Below are positions 1 to 6,089 of a stretch of DNA of 22,487 nucleotides, piece by piece (the first letter of the stretch is position 1; each line of letters begins with the position of its first letter). Source of the stretch: a virus. The notes beneath the pieces were generated by a model. It did no database searches. It worked only from the letters and a program-made list of their open reading frames with translations, and had not been told where the DNA came from. Position numbers and translations under genes: made by a program. The stretch is taken from positions 1-22,487 of the IMG/VR virus record IMGVR_UViG_3300025816_002203; one strand, written 5' to 3'.

Positions 1-32
1 CTCCGATAAGCCCAAAATAAGAGCTTTCGGAG
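1..32. other. Imperfect hairpin at window edge
   Basis: CTCCGA and TCGGAG form the outer stem and AGC/GCT an inner one, around an A-rich loop. It lies just before a terminator and may be the 3' structure of a transcript entering from the left. Its function cannot be told from this edge. Confidence 0.35.
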
Positions 33-45
33 CTAATTATAACAC

Positions 46-85
46 ATACCCTCTTTTTCTAACCAAAAAGGGGGTATTTTTATAT
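46..85 (+). terminator. Rho-independent terminator
   Basis: ACCCTCTTTTT pairs with AAAAAGGGGGT (one G-U) across a 6-nt loop and is followed by ATTTTTAT. It probably ends a plus-strand transcript from a gene outside the window. Confidence 0.7.
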
Positions 86-336
86 CATATAACATCATTT
101 CAGTTGGTATATGTACAAAGGACCATGAAAGTATAGTGAAAGTATATAGAATAGATTTAATATTAGATGGAAATATTAATAGGAATAATTATAGCAGTAA
201 TTTGGCATATCAGATCATGTAGGATTAAGGATGAGTTAGATAGACATTAGGAGAGGGTAAGAATAGACAGTAAACATAGGGGTATAATAGAATAATCAAT
301 GAATGATTGGGTAAAGGAAGGGTATTTAGAGGATCT
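86..336. other. Non-coding AT-rich stretch, no gene seen
   Basis: Stops are frequent in all frames and no promoter of the window's usual geometry is clear. GGTATAAT at 281-288 has a good -10 but no -35. The stretch has purine-rich repetitive words (TAGA, GAAAGTATA twice). It shares ATATAGAATAGA and AAATATTAATA with the candidate RNA at 2766-2895. It may be an untranslated RNA ended by the hairpin at 337-383, but this is weak. Confidence 0.3.
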
Positions 337-383
337 GTTCTTTTTTTATTTCTAAAAAATAAGAATAAAGAACATATTTTTTT
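337..383 (+). terminator. Probable terminator hairpin
   Basis: GTTCTTT (337-343) pairs with AAAGAAC with an inner TTATTT/AAATAA stem, followed by ATATTTTTTT. The stem is AT-rich, so it is weaker than others here. Confidence 0.5.
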
Positions 384-414
384 CTCCATTATTACTATCT
401 CTATATACCTATTA

Positions 415-530
415 TCTTAATAAACCCCAATAAAAACCAATAAAACCAAACTAAAACCAAAACCAGTTTAAGTTCAAGTTCAATAAACCAAACCAGTTCA
501 AACCAGTTCTATAAACCAGTTCAGTATAAT
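415..530. repeat. A/C-rich iteron-like repeats (AACCAGTTCA)
   Basis: AACCAGTTYA/T occurs four times (461-470, 491-500, 501-510, 514-523), two copies directly abutting. It is preceded by AATAAAACCAA-type repeats. The top strand of 415-490 has almost no G, a strong strand asymmetry. Such phased short repeats are typical of initiator or regulator binding arrays; the binding protein is unknown. Confidence 0.6.
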
Positions 531-589
531 GTTAAATACTAATTAAATAGCCGCAAAAAAGTAAAATTTATGATTTATCAAAATGGCGC

Positions 590-683
590 GAAACTGGGAT
601 TCGCTGACACTATTGCCTTTTAGTATAGCTAGTTAAATTTAATAAAAAAAACGGCTTGAAACTGGGATTGGCTGACACTTTTG
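590..683. repeat. 26-bp direct repeat, two copies
   Basis: Copies at 590-615 and 658-683 agree at 24 of 26 positions (GAAACTGGGATT-S-GCTGACACT-W-TTG). They are 68 bp apart. They are not palindromic and lie between the AACCAGTTC array and the AATTGTGAAT units, so they look like protein-binding sites of the same control region. Confidence 0.7.
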
Positions 684-725
684 GGAAAAAGGCTTTTTGA
701 AAACGGCTTTTGGTGCAATATCTTG

Positions 726-830
726 AATTGTGAATGGGATTTAGCGAAATACGGTCATATTCAATTGTGAATCATATTCTGCCAAATACCAGCCCAATTG
801 TGAATCAAAAAATCTCAAATACCCTGCCCG
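726..830. repeat. Three bipartite direct repeats (candidate iterons)
   Basis: Each unit is AATTGTGAAT, exactly 11 variable bases, then AAATAC. The units start at 726, 763 and 796 (periods 37 and 33 bp); the last two continue into related C-rich words. Two constant half-sites at fixed spacing suggest a factor touching successive helical turns. An AT-rich tract follows (840-1030). Confidence 0.65.
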
Positions 831-839
831 AGATCTTCA

Positions 840-1030
840 TTTAAAATATTATGCTTATTTTTTATTAGAAAATATTGTCATATTATTATATCAGCCAGCG
901 GAAAAAAGTTATCTTTTTGTTTTATGGAAAAAGAGTGCTATTATTTTGCGCTTTTCAGAATGATATTTAATGATGATTTTAACACTCATAAAAATATTTT
1001 TTTTACTTTTGTGACATTTTTAACATTTTT
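840..1030. other. AT-rich tract, candidate DNA-unwinding element
   Basis: This stretch is strongly AT-rich with runs of T and A and no ORF. With the adjacent iteron-like repeats and the downstream RuvB-like gene it fits an origin unwinding region, or simply the upstream region of the promoter at 1035. It contains GGAAAAAGAGTG-TATTATTTT at 927-948, close to the box found upstream of several early promoters, but with no -35/-10 attached. Confidence 0.4.
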
Positions 1031-1034
1031 GGGG

Positions 1035-1062
1035 TTGACCTGAATTGGATATATGGTATGCT
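1035..1062 (+). promoter_or_regulatory. Early promoter of the 1074 gene
   Basis: TTGACC (1035-1040), 16 bp, TATGCT (1057-1062), with TGG before the -10. Transcription should start about 7 nt downstream, leaving at most a few nucleotides before the ATG at 1074. The same TATATGG-TAT context recurs at 2749-2761 and upstream of the 3217 gene. Confidence 0.7.
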
Positions 1063-1073
1063 GAATGTACGTT

Positions 1074-1319
1074 ATGAAAACAAAAGGTGGAATCACATAC
1101 ATCGGAGTATCATTGGGAGAACTGAAAAAGTACTTTACTGATGATGCTGTCATTCATGTTTCAAAGAAGTTTCTGAAATCTTATGAGTTAATATCTGGTA
1201 TGGAGGAGGAGACTAAGCCTGTAGTAATAAATGTCACAAACAAAGCTCAGGAAGTAGTAAAGACAGAAGAACCTGCTGCTGCTCCAATTGAGATAAATTC
1301 TTTTGATGGAGACTGGTAA
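1074..1319 (+). CDS. Small acidic-tailed protein of unknown function
   Basis: 81 residues. An ATG also exists at 1065, but it lies 2 nt after the -10 hexamer and would not be in the transcript, so the ATG at 1074 is chosen. The N-terminal half (GGITYIGVSLGELKKYF, then VIHVSKKFLKSYELI) looks like a small alpha/beta fold. The second half is low-complexity (Glu, Thr, Pro, Ala) and ends in an acidic tip, NSFDGDW, reminiscent of the protein-interaction tails of single-strand DNA binding proteins; that likeness is a shape argument only. It sits between the putative origin region and the RuvB-like gene, each with its own promoter, so a role in replication is plausible but unproven. Confidence 0.75.
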   Translation: MKTKGGITYIGVSLGELKKYFTDDAVIHVSKKFLKSYELISGMEEETKPVVINVTNKAQEVVKTEEPAAAPIEINSFDGDW

Positions 1320-1344
1320 ATCTTAAAAATATCTTTTTTGAGCA

Positions 1345-1372
1345 TTGACATAAGTTGAAACTTACTTTAAAT
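1345..1372 (+). promoter_or_regulatory. Early promoter of the RuvB-like gene
   Basis: TTGACA (1345-1350), 16 bp, TTAAAT (1367-1372), then 11 nt to the ATG at 1384. The same 11-nt geometry is seen at 1074 and 3906. The upstream in-frame TTG at 1372 falls inside the -10 and is not a credible start. Confidence 0.7.
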
Positions 1373-1383
1373 TGATTACTGTT

Positions 1384-2391
1384 ATGACAAACACTACTAC
1401 TACTACTACTAAAATCGACCTGTTTCCCAATGTTGTTGGGCAATATCCTGCAAAGCGTAAATTTGAGTTTTACATCAAAGGATTTGAGAGAACAGGTATT
1501 GTTCCTAATATCCTGTTAACTGCTCCAAAAGGTGCAGGTAAGACCATGCTGGCAAGAGCATTTGCTAGGAATCTCGTCATCGAAGATGTTCGCGAGATAG
1601 ATGACGTATTACATGATGTTATCGTGCCTAAGAGATATCTTGAGTTTAATTGTGCTACGATTAAGAATCTCAGGCAATTCGTTGAACAGATAATGGTTCC
1701 TTACATGCAAGGTGGATCTAAGGCTACATTCCTGTTCGATGAATGTCACATGTTACCCAAGGATGTTACCATGGCGTTATTAACTATCACTAATCCCAAT
1801 AAAAATAATTTTAATACTTTTAGCTACGAGGGAAGTGATATTGATATTGATTTCAGAAAATTAACATTCATTTTCGCCACTACTGAACCTCAAGATGTAT
1901 TTCATGCATTGATTGATCGTATGAAAAAAATTGACCTTGACGATTATTCTTATGACGAATTAGCTCAGATCCTCATGTTGAATACTGATAAGATCAAGTT
2001 TTCTGGTGATATTGTTGTAAAACATATTGCTCCTACTCTCAGAGGTAATGGTCGTTCTGCTCAGATGATGGCAACGGATATCGTAAGTCATTGCGCTCAG
2101 AATAACATAAAAACATTTAAATTAAAAGATTGGAATGTTATGTGCAAAGTGCTTGACATTTTACCTTATGGCTTAGAGAAGCTGGAACTCAGGTATCTGA
2201 ATATCCTTCGACGTAATGGATGTATCAGGTTATATAACTTAGCAGCAAAATTACAGATGACTAGATCAGCAATCCAATCTAATACAGAAGTTTATCTGCA
2301 AAAGTTAAATCTAATTGAAGCTACTGCTCATGGCAGACAGTTAACCGTCAAAGCTAAGGAACTCTTTGAGAAAAAAATATTGACTTCTTGA
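1384..2391 (+). CDS. RuvB-like AAA+ ATPase
   Basis: 335 residues. A P-loop APKGAGKT lies at about 47-54, Walker B FLFDECH at 116-122, a sensor-1-like ATTEP at 165-169 and a candidate arginine finger in IDRMKK near 179. The last 65 residues (LRRNGCIRLYNLAAKL...) look like a winged helix. This order, AAA+ core then C-terminal winged helix, is that of RuvB, the hexameric motor that drives Holliday-junction branch migration; phage versions are known. The usual RuvB length is about 330-350. No RuvA or RuvC is visible in the window. A clamp-loader or other AAA+ remodeller remains possible. The N-terminus has a run of six ACT codons (poly-Thr), a likely variable microsatellite. It probably acts in recombination or replication of phage DNA. 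Confidence 0.8.
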   Translation: MTNTTTTTTKIDLFPNVVGQYPAKRKFEFYIKGFERTGIVPNILLTAPKGAGKTMLARAFARNLVIEDVREIDDVLHDVIVPKRYLEFNCATIKNLRQFVEQIMVPYMQGGSKATFLFDECHMLPKDVTMALLTITNPNKNNFNTFSYEGSDIDIDFRKLTFIFATTEPQDVFHALIDRMKKIDLDDYSYDELAQILMLNTDKIKFSGDIVVKHIAPTLRGNGRSAQMMATDIVSHCAQNNIKTFKLKDWNVMCKVLDILPYGLEKLELRYLNILRRNGCIRLYNLAAKLQMTRSAIQSNTEVYLQKLNLIEATAHGRQLTVKAKELFEKKILTS

Positions 2392-2438
2392 GTAAAAAAA
2401 TTGGACAAGTACCCCTTGAGTGCATAGTATAATTGTGT

Positions 2439-2633
2439 ATGAGAAATACAGTATATCGTGTTAATGTAACTCAAGAGGGTAACTCTCTATCCGTGGATTC
2501 AGTAGAGAAGTTGCGTAAATTCAATCAGCATCGAAGCGAATGGGAATCGGTAGCTAAGTCTACCTTCACTGCTTCAAATAAAGATGGTAATACGTTGAAG
2601 TTTTCCAAGAAAACTGGTAAACAGAAACGTTAA
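2439..2633 (+). CDS. Small basic protein of unknown function
   Basis: 64 residues from the ATG at 2439, which lies 5 nt after a perfect TATAAT (2428-2433); the upstream in-frame TTG overlaps the -10 and is rejected. The -35 is weak (TGGACA about 20 bp upstream). The sequence is polar with a lysine-rich C-terminus (LKFSKKTGKQKR), suggesting nucleic-acid contact. A strong terminator follows, so it is a single-gene unit. No family recognised. Confidence 0.65.
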   Translation: MRNTVYRVNVTQEGNSLSVDSVEKLRKFNQHRSEWESVAKSTFTASNKDGNTLKFSKKTGKQKR

Positions 2634-2672
2634 TAGAATCCCCCTCAAATAGTAGTCCTCATAACACACTAT

Positions 2673-2703
2673 CTCCTCACTCGAAAGAGTGGGGAGTTTT
2701 TTT
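2673..2703 (+). terminator. Rho-independent terminator
   Basis: CTCCTCACTC pairs with GAGTGGGGAG around a GAAA loop and is followed by seven T. It ends the 2439 gene. Confidence 0.85.
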
Positions 2704-2733
2704 ATTGACAAATCTTTGATTGCCAAATAAAGC

Positions 2734-2761
2734 TTGCCAAATAATATGTATATGGTATAAA
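2734..2761 (+). promoter_or_regulatory. Promoter of a probable small RNA
   Basis: TTGCCA (2734-2739), 16 bp, TATAAA (2756-2761), TGG before the -10. TTGCCAAATAA occurs as a direct repeat at 2720-2730 and 2734-2744. An ATG at 2761 overlaps the -10, so no leaderless gene is made. Confidence 0.6.
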
Positions 2762-2765
2762 TGTA

Positions 2766-2895
2766 TTACGTTCCATCGAGTGATGGTAATGTATCATAGG
2801 GTAAATAAATATTAATAAATATATAGAATAGAGAGATAAGCGTTTTCCGATAAAATTGAAATAAGGGAGGACATGTGCGTGTCTTCCCTTTTTTT
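2766..2895 (+). ncRNA. Candidate ~130-nt small RNA
   Basis: A good promoter lies just upstream and a strong terminator closes the unit, with no ORF beyond about a dozen codons between. The 5' end can fold as CCATC-GAGT-GATGG; the middle is A/T-rich and unstructured (2800-2850). It shares words with 130-180. It could be a regulatory RNA or a leader for a gene now lost. Confidence 0.5.
2863..2895 (+). terminator. Rho-independent terminator
   Basis: AAGGGAGGACA pairs with TGTCTTCCCTT (one G-U), hexanucleotide loop, then a run of T. Confidence 0.85.
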
Positions 2896-2903
2896 ATGAT
2901 TGT

Positions 2904-2947
2904 AAATAACAGAAGGCGAAATAACAGAAGGCGAAATAATGAACCCG
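2904..2947. repeat. 15-bp tandem repeat, two and a partial copy
   Basis: AAATAACAGAAGGCG occurs at 2904-2918 and 2919-2933, followed by the related AAATAATGAACCCG. A similar AAATAATGAGCGCG ends the tandem repeat at 7825-7880. It lies between converging terminators and has no coding potential; a binding array is possible. Confidence 0.55.
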
Positions 2948-2986
2948 AAATAAATAAATAACAAATAAGATGTATTATATTTTTGG

Positions 2987-3012
2987 GTAAAAAAAATCCC
3001 CTTTCGGGGATT
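2987..3012 (-). terminator. Rho-independent terminator
   Basis: On the minus strand AATCCCC-GAAA-GGGGATT is followed by eight T, just after the stop of the 3017-3217 gene. Confidence 0.85.
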
Positions 3013-3016
3013 GTGC

Positions 3017-3217
3017 TCAGTAGTCTTCCTCATAGTAAGTCTCATCAAGGTCACTCGGATTCCCCTGATGACCTCCAAGACCGCATCGATCCCGATAACC
3101 ATAACAGCATTCCTCGCAAAAATATCCTGCGTAAACATTATAACTGTCACGGTGTTGAATCTGGCGCGATGGTTTAAGCTCGCGGCATTTTGGGCATTTC
3201 TTTTGAGGTGATTCCAT
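3017..3217 (-). CDS. Small zinc-ribbon protein
   Basis: 66 residues. Two knuckles, CPKC near residues 8-11 and CEEC near 34-37, suggest one zinc-ribbon; the C-terminus is acidic and Tyr-rich (DETYYEEDY). The start is set by the promoter: on the minus strand TTGCAA, 16 bp, TATGCT, then 6 nt to the ATG at 3217. A longer reading frame runs upstream through the palindromic repeat to 3379 but would lie before the transcript start. The partner or target is unknown. A terminator follows directly, so it is a one-gene unit. Confidence 0.75.
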   Translation of the reverse strand: MESPQKKCPKCRELKPSRQIQHRDSYNVYAGYFCEECCYGYRDRCGLGGHQGNPSDLDETYYEEDY

Positions 3218-3251
3218 GTAGTAAGCATACCATATTAATCTGGCATTGCAA
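3218..3251 (-). promoter_or_regulatory. Leaderless early promoter
   Basis: Minus strand: TTGCAA (3246-3251), 16 bp, TATGCT (3224-3229), 6 nt, ATG. Confidence 0.7.
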
Positions 3252-3293
3252 GTTTTATTATCATTATATTTTAAAAAGATATTTTCATTAGAA

Positions 3294-3385
3294 GCTTGAC
3301 ATTCATAAGGTCTTGAATATAAGGTACTTAGAGCTCCGAGGGGGCCCCTCCGCGGCCCTAACCCCCTCATTATCAACACTTTAGG
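3294..3385. repeat. Palindromic GGGGCCCC repeat, copy A
   Basis: The core is GAGGGG-G-CCCCTC nested in CG/CG, GC/GC and TTAG/CTAA pairs. The left arm starts CTTGACATTCATAA and contains a promoter (TTGACA 3296-3301, 16 bp, TATAAG 3318-3323). The right arm, reversed, matches the left arm of copy B (GTTGA-ATA..GGGGTTAGGGC). See the repeat finding. Confidence 0.7.
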
Positions 3386-3431
3386 GGTCTTTCAAAATCA
3401 CAAGAAAAGAATTGTGTCAAGAAAAAATCTT

Positions 3432-3695
3432 TTAAATCCCAACCTCCTTGTCATAGGCAACAGCCTTCTTATAATCTATTCTACAATAGCTACAAGTTTT
3501 TTTGCTGTATCTAAAGCCGTATTTAAAGCCGAGTAGAAACCCATTGATTTCCTCAAGTGATCTGCTATCGAAAACCGCCTCGTTATCTTTTGTCAAGAAA
3601 AACATTGATCCAGTTTTATCGAAACAAAAACCAAGTTCTTTTGCCAAAGAATTCACATTCCATTTCATTACCGGTGGTCTAGTATATTGCCTCAT
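3432..3695 (-). CDS. Hypothetical protein, second gene of a two-gene unit
   Basis: 87 residues. It starts 4 nt after the stop of the 3700-3906 gene and has no promoter of its own, so it should be co-transcribed with it. The sequence has a mixed alpha/beta look (LAKELGFCFDKTGSMFFL) and one CSYC motif near residue 68. No Shine-Dalgarno is present; translational coupling is likely. An in-frame ATG ten codons in (KWNVNSL) is an alternative start. No family recognised. Confidence 0.65.
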   Translation of the reverse strand: MRQYTRPPVMKWNVNSLAKELGFCFDKTGSMFFLTKDNEAVFDSRSLEEINGFLLGFKYGFRYSKKTCSYCRIDYKKAVAYDKEVGI

Positions 3696-3699
3696 GCTT

Positions 3700-3906
3700 T
3701 TAGTATCCTAAAAAGTCCAAGCACTGTTGCCTATCCCATTCCGAAGCGTCAATCCACTCAGAACCGGCTTGTCCGCCTCCACTGTAAACATCCTCCACTA
3801 AAAGCTGAGAATGTTGTTTATTGGTTGCATAACGTTTGAAAGATTCCATATCGCTTGAATATTCATGGAGTTCTAGTATCTGAATTAGTTTGTCTATAGC
3901 GGTCAT
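3700..3906 (-). CDS. Small hypothetical protein
   Basis: 68 residues from the ATG at 3906. The promoter on the minus strand is TTGACG (3940-3945), 16 bp, TTAAAA (3918-3923), then 11 nt to this ATG; the in-frame TTG at 3945 is the -35 itself, so a longer protein is rejected. The N-terminal half is helical (IDKLIQILELHEYSSD), the C-terminus acidic and ends SEWDRQQCLDFLGY. It is transcribed divergently from the GP88-like gene, the two -35 boxes being 36 bp apart, which would allow shared control. Confidence 0.65.
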   Translation of the reverse strand: MTAIDKLIQILELHEYSSDMESFKRYATNKQHSQLLVEDVYSGGGQAGSEWIDASEWDRQQCLDFLGY

Positions 3907-4009
3907 ATGTCCAGTAATTTTAAGACACTTTTTATTTTGCGTCAATGTAAAAGATAAATTTTATTTTTATCATTTATGGGGTTGACATCTTTTATTTATC
4001 AGGTATATT
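3907..4009. promoter_or_regulatory. Divergent early promoter pair
   Basis: Minus: TTGACG (3940-3945)/TTAAAA (3918-3923). Plus: TTGACA (3982-3987), 16 bp, TATATT (4004-4009), then 6 nt to the ATG at 4016. Both transcripts would be leaderless or nearly so. Confidence 0.7.
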
Positions 4010-4015
4010 GATTGC

Positions 4016-4765
4016 ATGAGTTCACTTAAGATAACTTTTGAAAACGCCAAGCTGAAAGGCATATGGCATTATTCACTTCCAAGCGGTTATACTTGCCCCG
4101 GTGCAAAATGCTGCAAGACATTTGCCGATAGAGAAACAGGCAAGATCACCGATGCACAAACGCCAGTTGATGGTATGTCTTTTCGTTGTTATGCTGCAAT
4201 GGATGAAGGACGTTTGCCCAATGTCCGCAAGCCAAGATGGGAAAACTTTGATTTATTAAAATCATTGAAAACTACAGCGCAAAAAGTAAAGCTTATTGTC
4301 AAGAGTATAAAAGAAACTGGTTTAACTCGCGGAGGAACCTTGCGCGTCCATATTGGTGGTGATTACTATTCACAGTCTTATTTTAACGCATGGATGAAAG
4401 CATCAAGCTTTTTCCCGAATATTGTTTTTTATTCTTATACTAAGAGCTTGAAGTTTTTATTATCTTACGTCAAGGAAAACGGTGGCTTGCCTGATAATTT
4501 TGTTTTTACTTGTTCGCGTGGTGGAAAGTATGATAATTTAATTCCCTCAACTATGGTCAAAAGCGCAAGAGTTTTCTTTTCTCAAGAAGAGGCCAAAGCT
4601 TTGGATCTTGACATTGATCACACAGATGATTTTGCAATCTCTGGCAAGGATGATTTTGCATTAGTCATTCATGGAAACCAGCCAGCAGGGACAAGTGCAA
4701 GTAAAGCTTTACAAGCTTTGAAGAAAAAAGGCTTTACAGGCTACGGTAAAAAAAGTAAGATCTAG
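4016..4765 (+). CDS. GP88-like phage protein
   Basis: 249 residues. The opening (LKGIWHYSLPSGYTCPGAKCC), the RCYAAMDEGRLPNVRKPRW block and the LRVHIGGDYYSQSYFNAW block match my memory of the GP88 family found in actinobacteriophages and other phages and plasmids. Its biochemical role is not established. The conserved Cys residues (CPGAKCC, RCYA) and the HIGGD motif suggest metal or nucleotide binding, which is inference. It begins a four-gene plus-strand unit (22-, 51- and 130-residue proteins follow with 5-7 nt gaps). The start is fixed by a promoter whose -10 ends 6 nt before the ATG. Confidence 0.75.
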   Translation: MSSLKITFENAKLKGIWHYSLPSGYTCPGAKCCKTFADRETGKITDAQTPVDGMSFRCYAAMDEGRLPNVRKPRWENFDLLKSLKTTAQKVKLIVKSIKETGLTRGGTLRVHIGGDYYSQSYFNAWMKASSFFPNIVFYSYTKSLKFLLSYVKENGGLPDNFVFTCSRGGKYDNLIPSTMVKSARVFFSQEEAKALDLDIDHTDDFAISGKDDFALVIHGNQPAGTSASKALQALKKKGFTGYGKKSKI

Positions 4766-4770
4766 AAAGT

Positions 4771-4839
4771 ATGTGGTTAGTATGCGGTTTGATTTTGGGT
4801 GCGGTCTTATGGGTAATGTCTCAACAACCTATGGAATAA
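4771..4839 (+). CDS. 22-residue single-TM micro-protein
   Basis: MWLVCGLILGAVLWVMSQQPME, stop TAA. It is almost wholly one hydrophobic helix. It lies 5 nt after the GP88-like stop and 7 nt before the next ATG, as expected of a coupled gene, but there is no Shine-Dalgarno. It may be a real membrane peptide or a coupling ORF; comparison with related phages would decide. Confidence 0.4.
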   Translation: MWLVCGLILGAVLWVMSQQPME

Positions 4840-4846
4840 AATACAA

Positions 4847-5002
4847 ATGGAAGAACACAAAGAATACAAAGTAAAGTTGACAGCTCAAGAAATTTTTGAG
4901 TTGAAAGATCATCATAGAGAACTAATGGAAGATACATTCACGTATGAGGGCGCGCTTGTCCTCGGAGTGGTAGATCAAATATTAAAACAAGATAAAGAAT
5001 AA
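4847..5002 (+). CDS. 51-residue hypothetical protein
   Basis: A charged, mostly helical small protein (YKVKLTAQEIFELKDHHREL... VLGVVDQILKQDKE). Its leader, GGAATAAAATACAA, is nearly the same as that of the next gene (GAATAAAATACT), a Shine-Dalgarno-free A-rich leader. Third gene of the 4016 unit. No family recognised. Confidence 0.6.
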   Translation: MEEHKEYKVKLTAQEIFELKDHHRELMEDTFTYEGALVLGVVDQILKQDKE

Positions 5003-5008
5003 AATACT

Positions 5009-5401
5009 ATGAAAAACAAAAAATTAATTAGCTATATTTCACACATTATCGAGTCACAAGATTTTTCAATCCCCATAAAAGTAAATTTGATTGGCGGAGT
5101 GATGGAAATCTTTTCTGCGACTTCCTTAGAGCCACAAGCTCAAGAAAAAAGACCTCAAGAAAAAAGACCTCAAGAAAACAAAACAGAGAAAAAACAAAAG
5201 ATTGTTTCTACTGCAAGATATTGGAAATACAAAACTGAGCAAGATCCGAACAGTAAACCGAAAGGCGAGAAGATTAGAATGTCAATAAAAAGAGGGGTAT
5301 CAAAAAAACGTATCTGCGCTTATTTTAACTTGACAGAATATCAATATCGCGCTCATAAAGCTGTCTGCGCGAGAATGGAAAGAAAAACTGTGAAAAAATA
5401 G
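5009..5401 (+). CDS. Basic protein with repeat linker and HTH-like C-terminus
   Basis: 130 residues, fourth gene of the 4016 unit, 6 nt after the previous stop. A helical N-terminus is followed by a linker with QEKRP repeated (a 15-bp tandem DNA repeat near 5137-5175), then a very basic C-terminal half. The segment IKRGVSKKRICAYFNLTEYQYRAH reads like a helix-turn-helix, so DNA binding is likely but not proven. The repeat copy number may vary between relatives. Confidence 0.6.
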   Translation: MKNKKLISYISHIIESQDFSIPIKVNLIGGVMEIFSATSLEPQAQEKRPQEKRPQENKTEKKQKIVSTARYWKYKTEQDPNSKPKGEKIRMSIKRGVSKKRICAYFNLTEYQYRAHKAVCARMERKTVKK

Positions 5402-5468
5402 TCTTGACAATGTAAGATTTTAAAGGTAATGTAGCGGCATCGTATTTTGCTGGTTAATTCATCGCCTT

Positions 5469-5499
5469 GAGGGTAACTACATAAAAGCCCTCGTCTTCT
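5469..5499 (+). terminator. Weak candidate terminator
   Basis: GAGGG (5469-5473) pairs with CCCTC (5488-5492), followed by GTCTTCTT. It could end the 4016-5401 unit; no better hairpin is present. TTGACA at 5404-5409 has only a poor -10. Confidence 0.35.
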
Positions 5500-5504
5500 T
5501 AAAC

Positions 5505-5602
5505 TATTGAATATCAAGGGGTTAGGGCTGCGCCGGGGCCCCCTCGGGGCTGTAAACCCTTTAAAACCAAGGACTTACATCGTTAGCGCTGGCATCCAAT
5601 CA
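5505..5602. repeat. Palindromic GGGGCCCC repeat, copy B
   Basis: The left arm (TTGAATATCAAGGGGTTAGGG) matches the right arm of copy A read in reverse; the right arm (GTAAACCCTTTAAA..CAAGGACTTA) matches copy D. There is no -35 in this copy. The right end runs into the 3' end of the 5575-6012 gene and supplies its stop codon. Confidence 0.7.
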
Positions 5603-6012
5603 CCGACCCAGATTTCTTTATTATTTATTAAAGTATATTTATATGACTCTAATATAGATTCGCCGCTATCTTTTTTTATAAAAGTTTTATATTTATAAGG
5701 ATTATATACTACTTGAAAATCAGTAGAGAATATTTTCTTTCCACCGCCCCAAGGAATCGTAGGTCCATAAGTTTCCACCAGTTGACCGCATACGAAAGCA
5801 TGAACGTTTTTTCTTTTCTCTTTTAGGACCTTGGCTCTACCTGCTGGCTGAACTCTGAACTTTACATTTTTAAGAACAACCGCATGTGGATGATCAACAA
5901 CCACGCCTTTGACTCTCATACTTAGGCATTTTCTGTGAAGGTTATAATAAACAGACACAGTTTTTCCTGAGTTGATGAGATCCATTTTTTCGCTATCTGA
6001 TATTGATTTCAT
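5575..6012 (-). CDS. Conserved hypothetical phage/bacterial protein
   Basis: 145 residues. The block VSVYYNLHRKCLSMR...VVDHPHAVVLKNVKF..QPAGRAKVL..KRKNVHAFVCGQLV resembles a widespread family of unknown function that carries an RKNVHAFV..G motif in phages and proteobacteria (recalled, not searched). The N-terminus reads like a small beta-rich domain. The ATG at 6012 is 6 nt after TAGAAT (-10), with TTGCGT 16 bp upstream. The last six codons (MPALTM) and the TAA lie in palindromic repeat B, so the repeat has probably replaced the original C-terminal codons. Confidence 0.7.
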   Translation of the reverse strand: MKSISDSEKMDLINSGKTVSVYYNLHRKCLSMRVKGVVVDHPHAVVLKNVKFRVQPAGRAKVLKEKRKNVHAFVCGQLVETYGPTIPWGGGKKIFSTDFQVVYNPYKYKTFIKKDSGESILESYKYTLINNKEIWVGDWMPALTM

Positions 6013-6046
6013 GATTAAATTCTATTGTATTTTTTTCTGAACGCAA
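6013..6046 (-). promoter_or_regulatory. Leaderless early promoter
   Basis: Minus strand: TTGCGT (6041-6046), 16 bp, TAGAAT (6019-6024), 6 nt, ATG. It follows closely after the terminator of the upstream gene. Confidence 0.7.
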
Positions 6047-6057
6047 GAATTACTTTC

Positions 6058-6084
6058 ATAAAAAAGCCCCCTTTTCAGGGGGCT
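6058..6084 (-). terminator. Rho-independent terminator
   Basis: Minus strand: AGCCCCCT-GAAA-AGGGGGCT followed by TTTTTT. It ends the DUF932 gene. Confidence 0.9.
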
Positions 6085-6089
6085 GTGAT

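Noticed and set aside
726-830. CRISPR-like array (constant words with spacers)
   Set aside because: Only three units, constant parts of 10 and 6 bp, 11-nt gaps, no cas genes; they fit iterons or operators better.
1372-1383. TTG start for the RuvB-like gene, and TTG starts at 3945, 9318 and 10676
   Set aside because: At 3945 and 9318 the TTG is the promoter -35 itself; at 1372 it overlaps the -10; at 10676 it overlaps the previous gene's stop. The downstream ATGs fit the promoters or coupling.
2812-3228. Minus-strand ORF of 138 codons
   Set aside because: It is a different frame of the 3017 zinc-ribbon gene, running through two terminators and a tandem repeat.
3218-3379. N-terminal extension of the 3017 gene through repeat A; similar frames in repeats B (5507-5698) and D (9884-10066)
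   Set aside because: The similar peptides (GLG.RRGPLGAL) come from the shared palindrome, not from selection on protein; the frames lie upstream of the real promoter or lack one.
5404-5432. Promoter TTGACA at 5404 driving repeat B
   Set aside because: The -10 (TAATGT at 17 bp) is poor and lies about 80 bp from the repeat.
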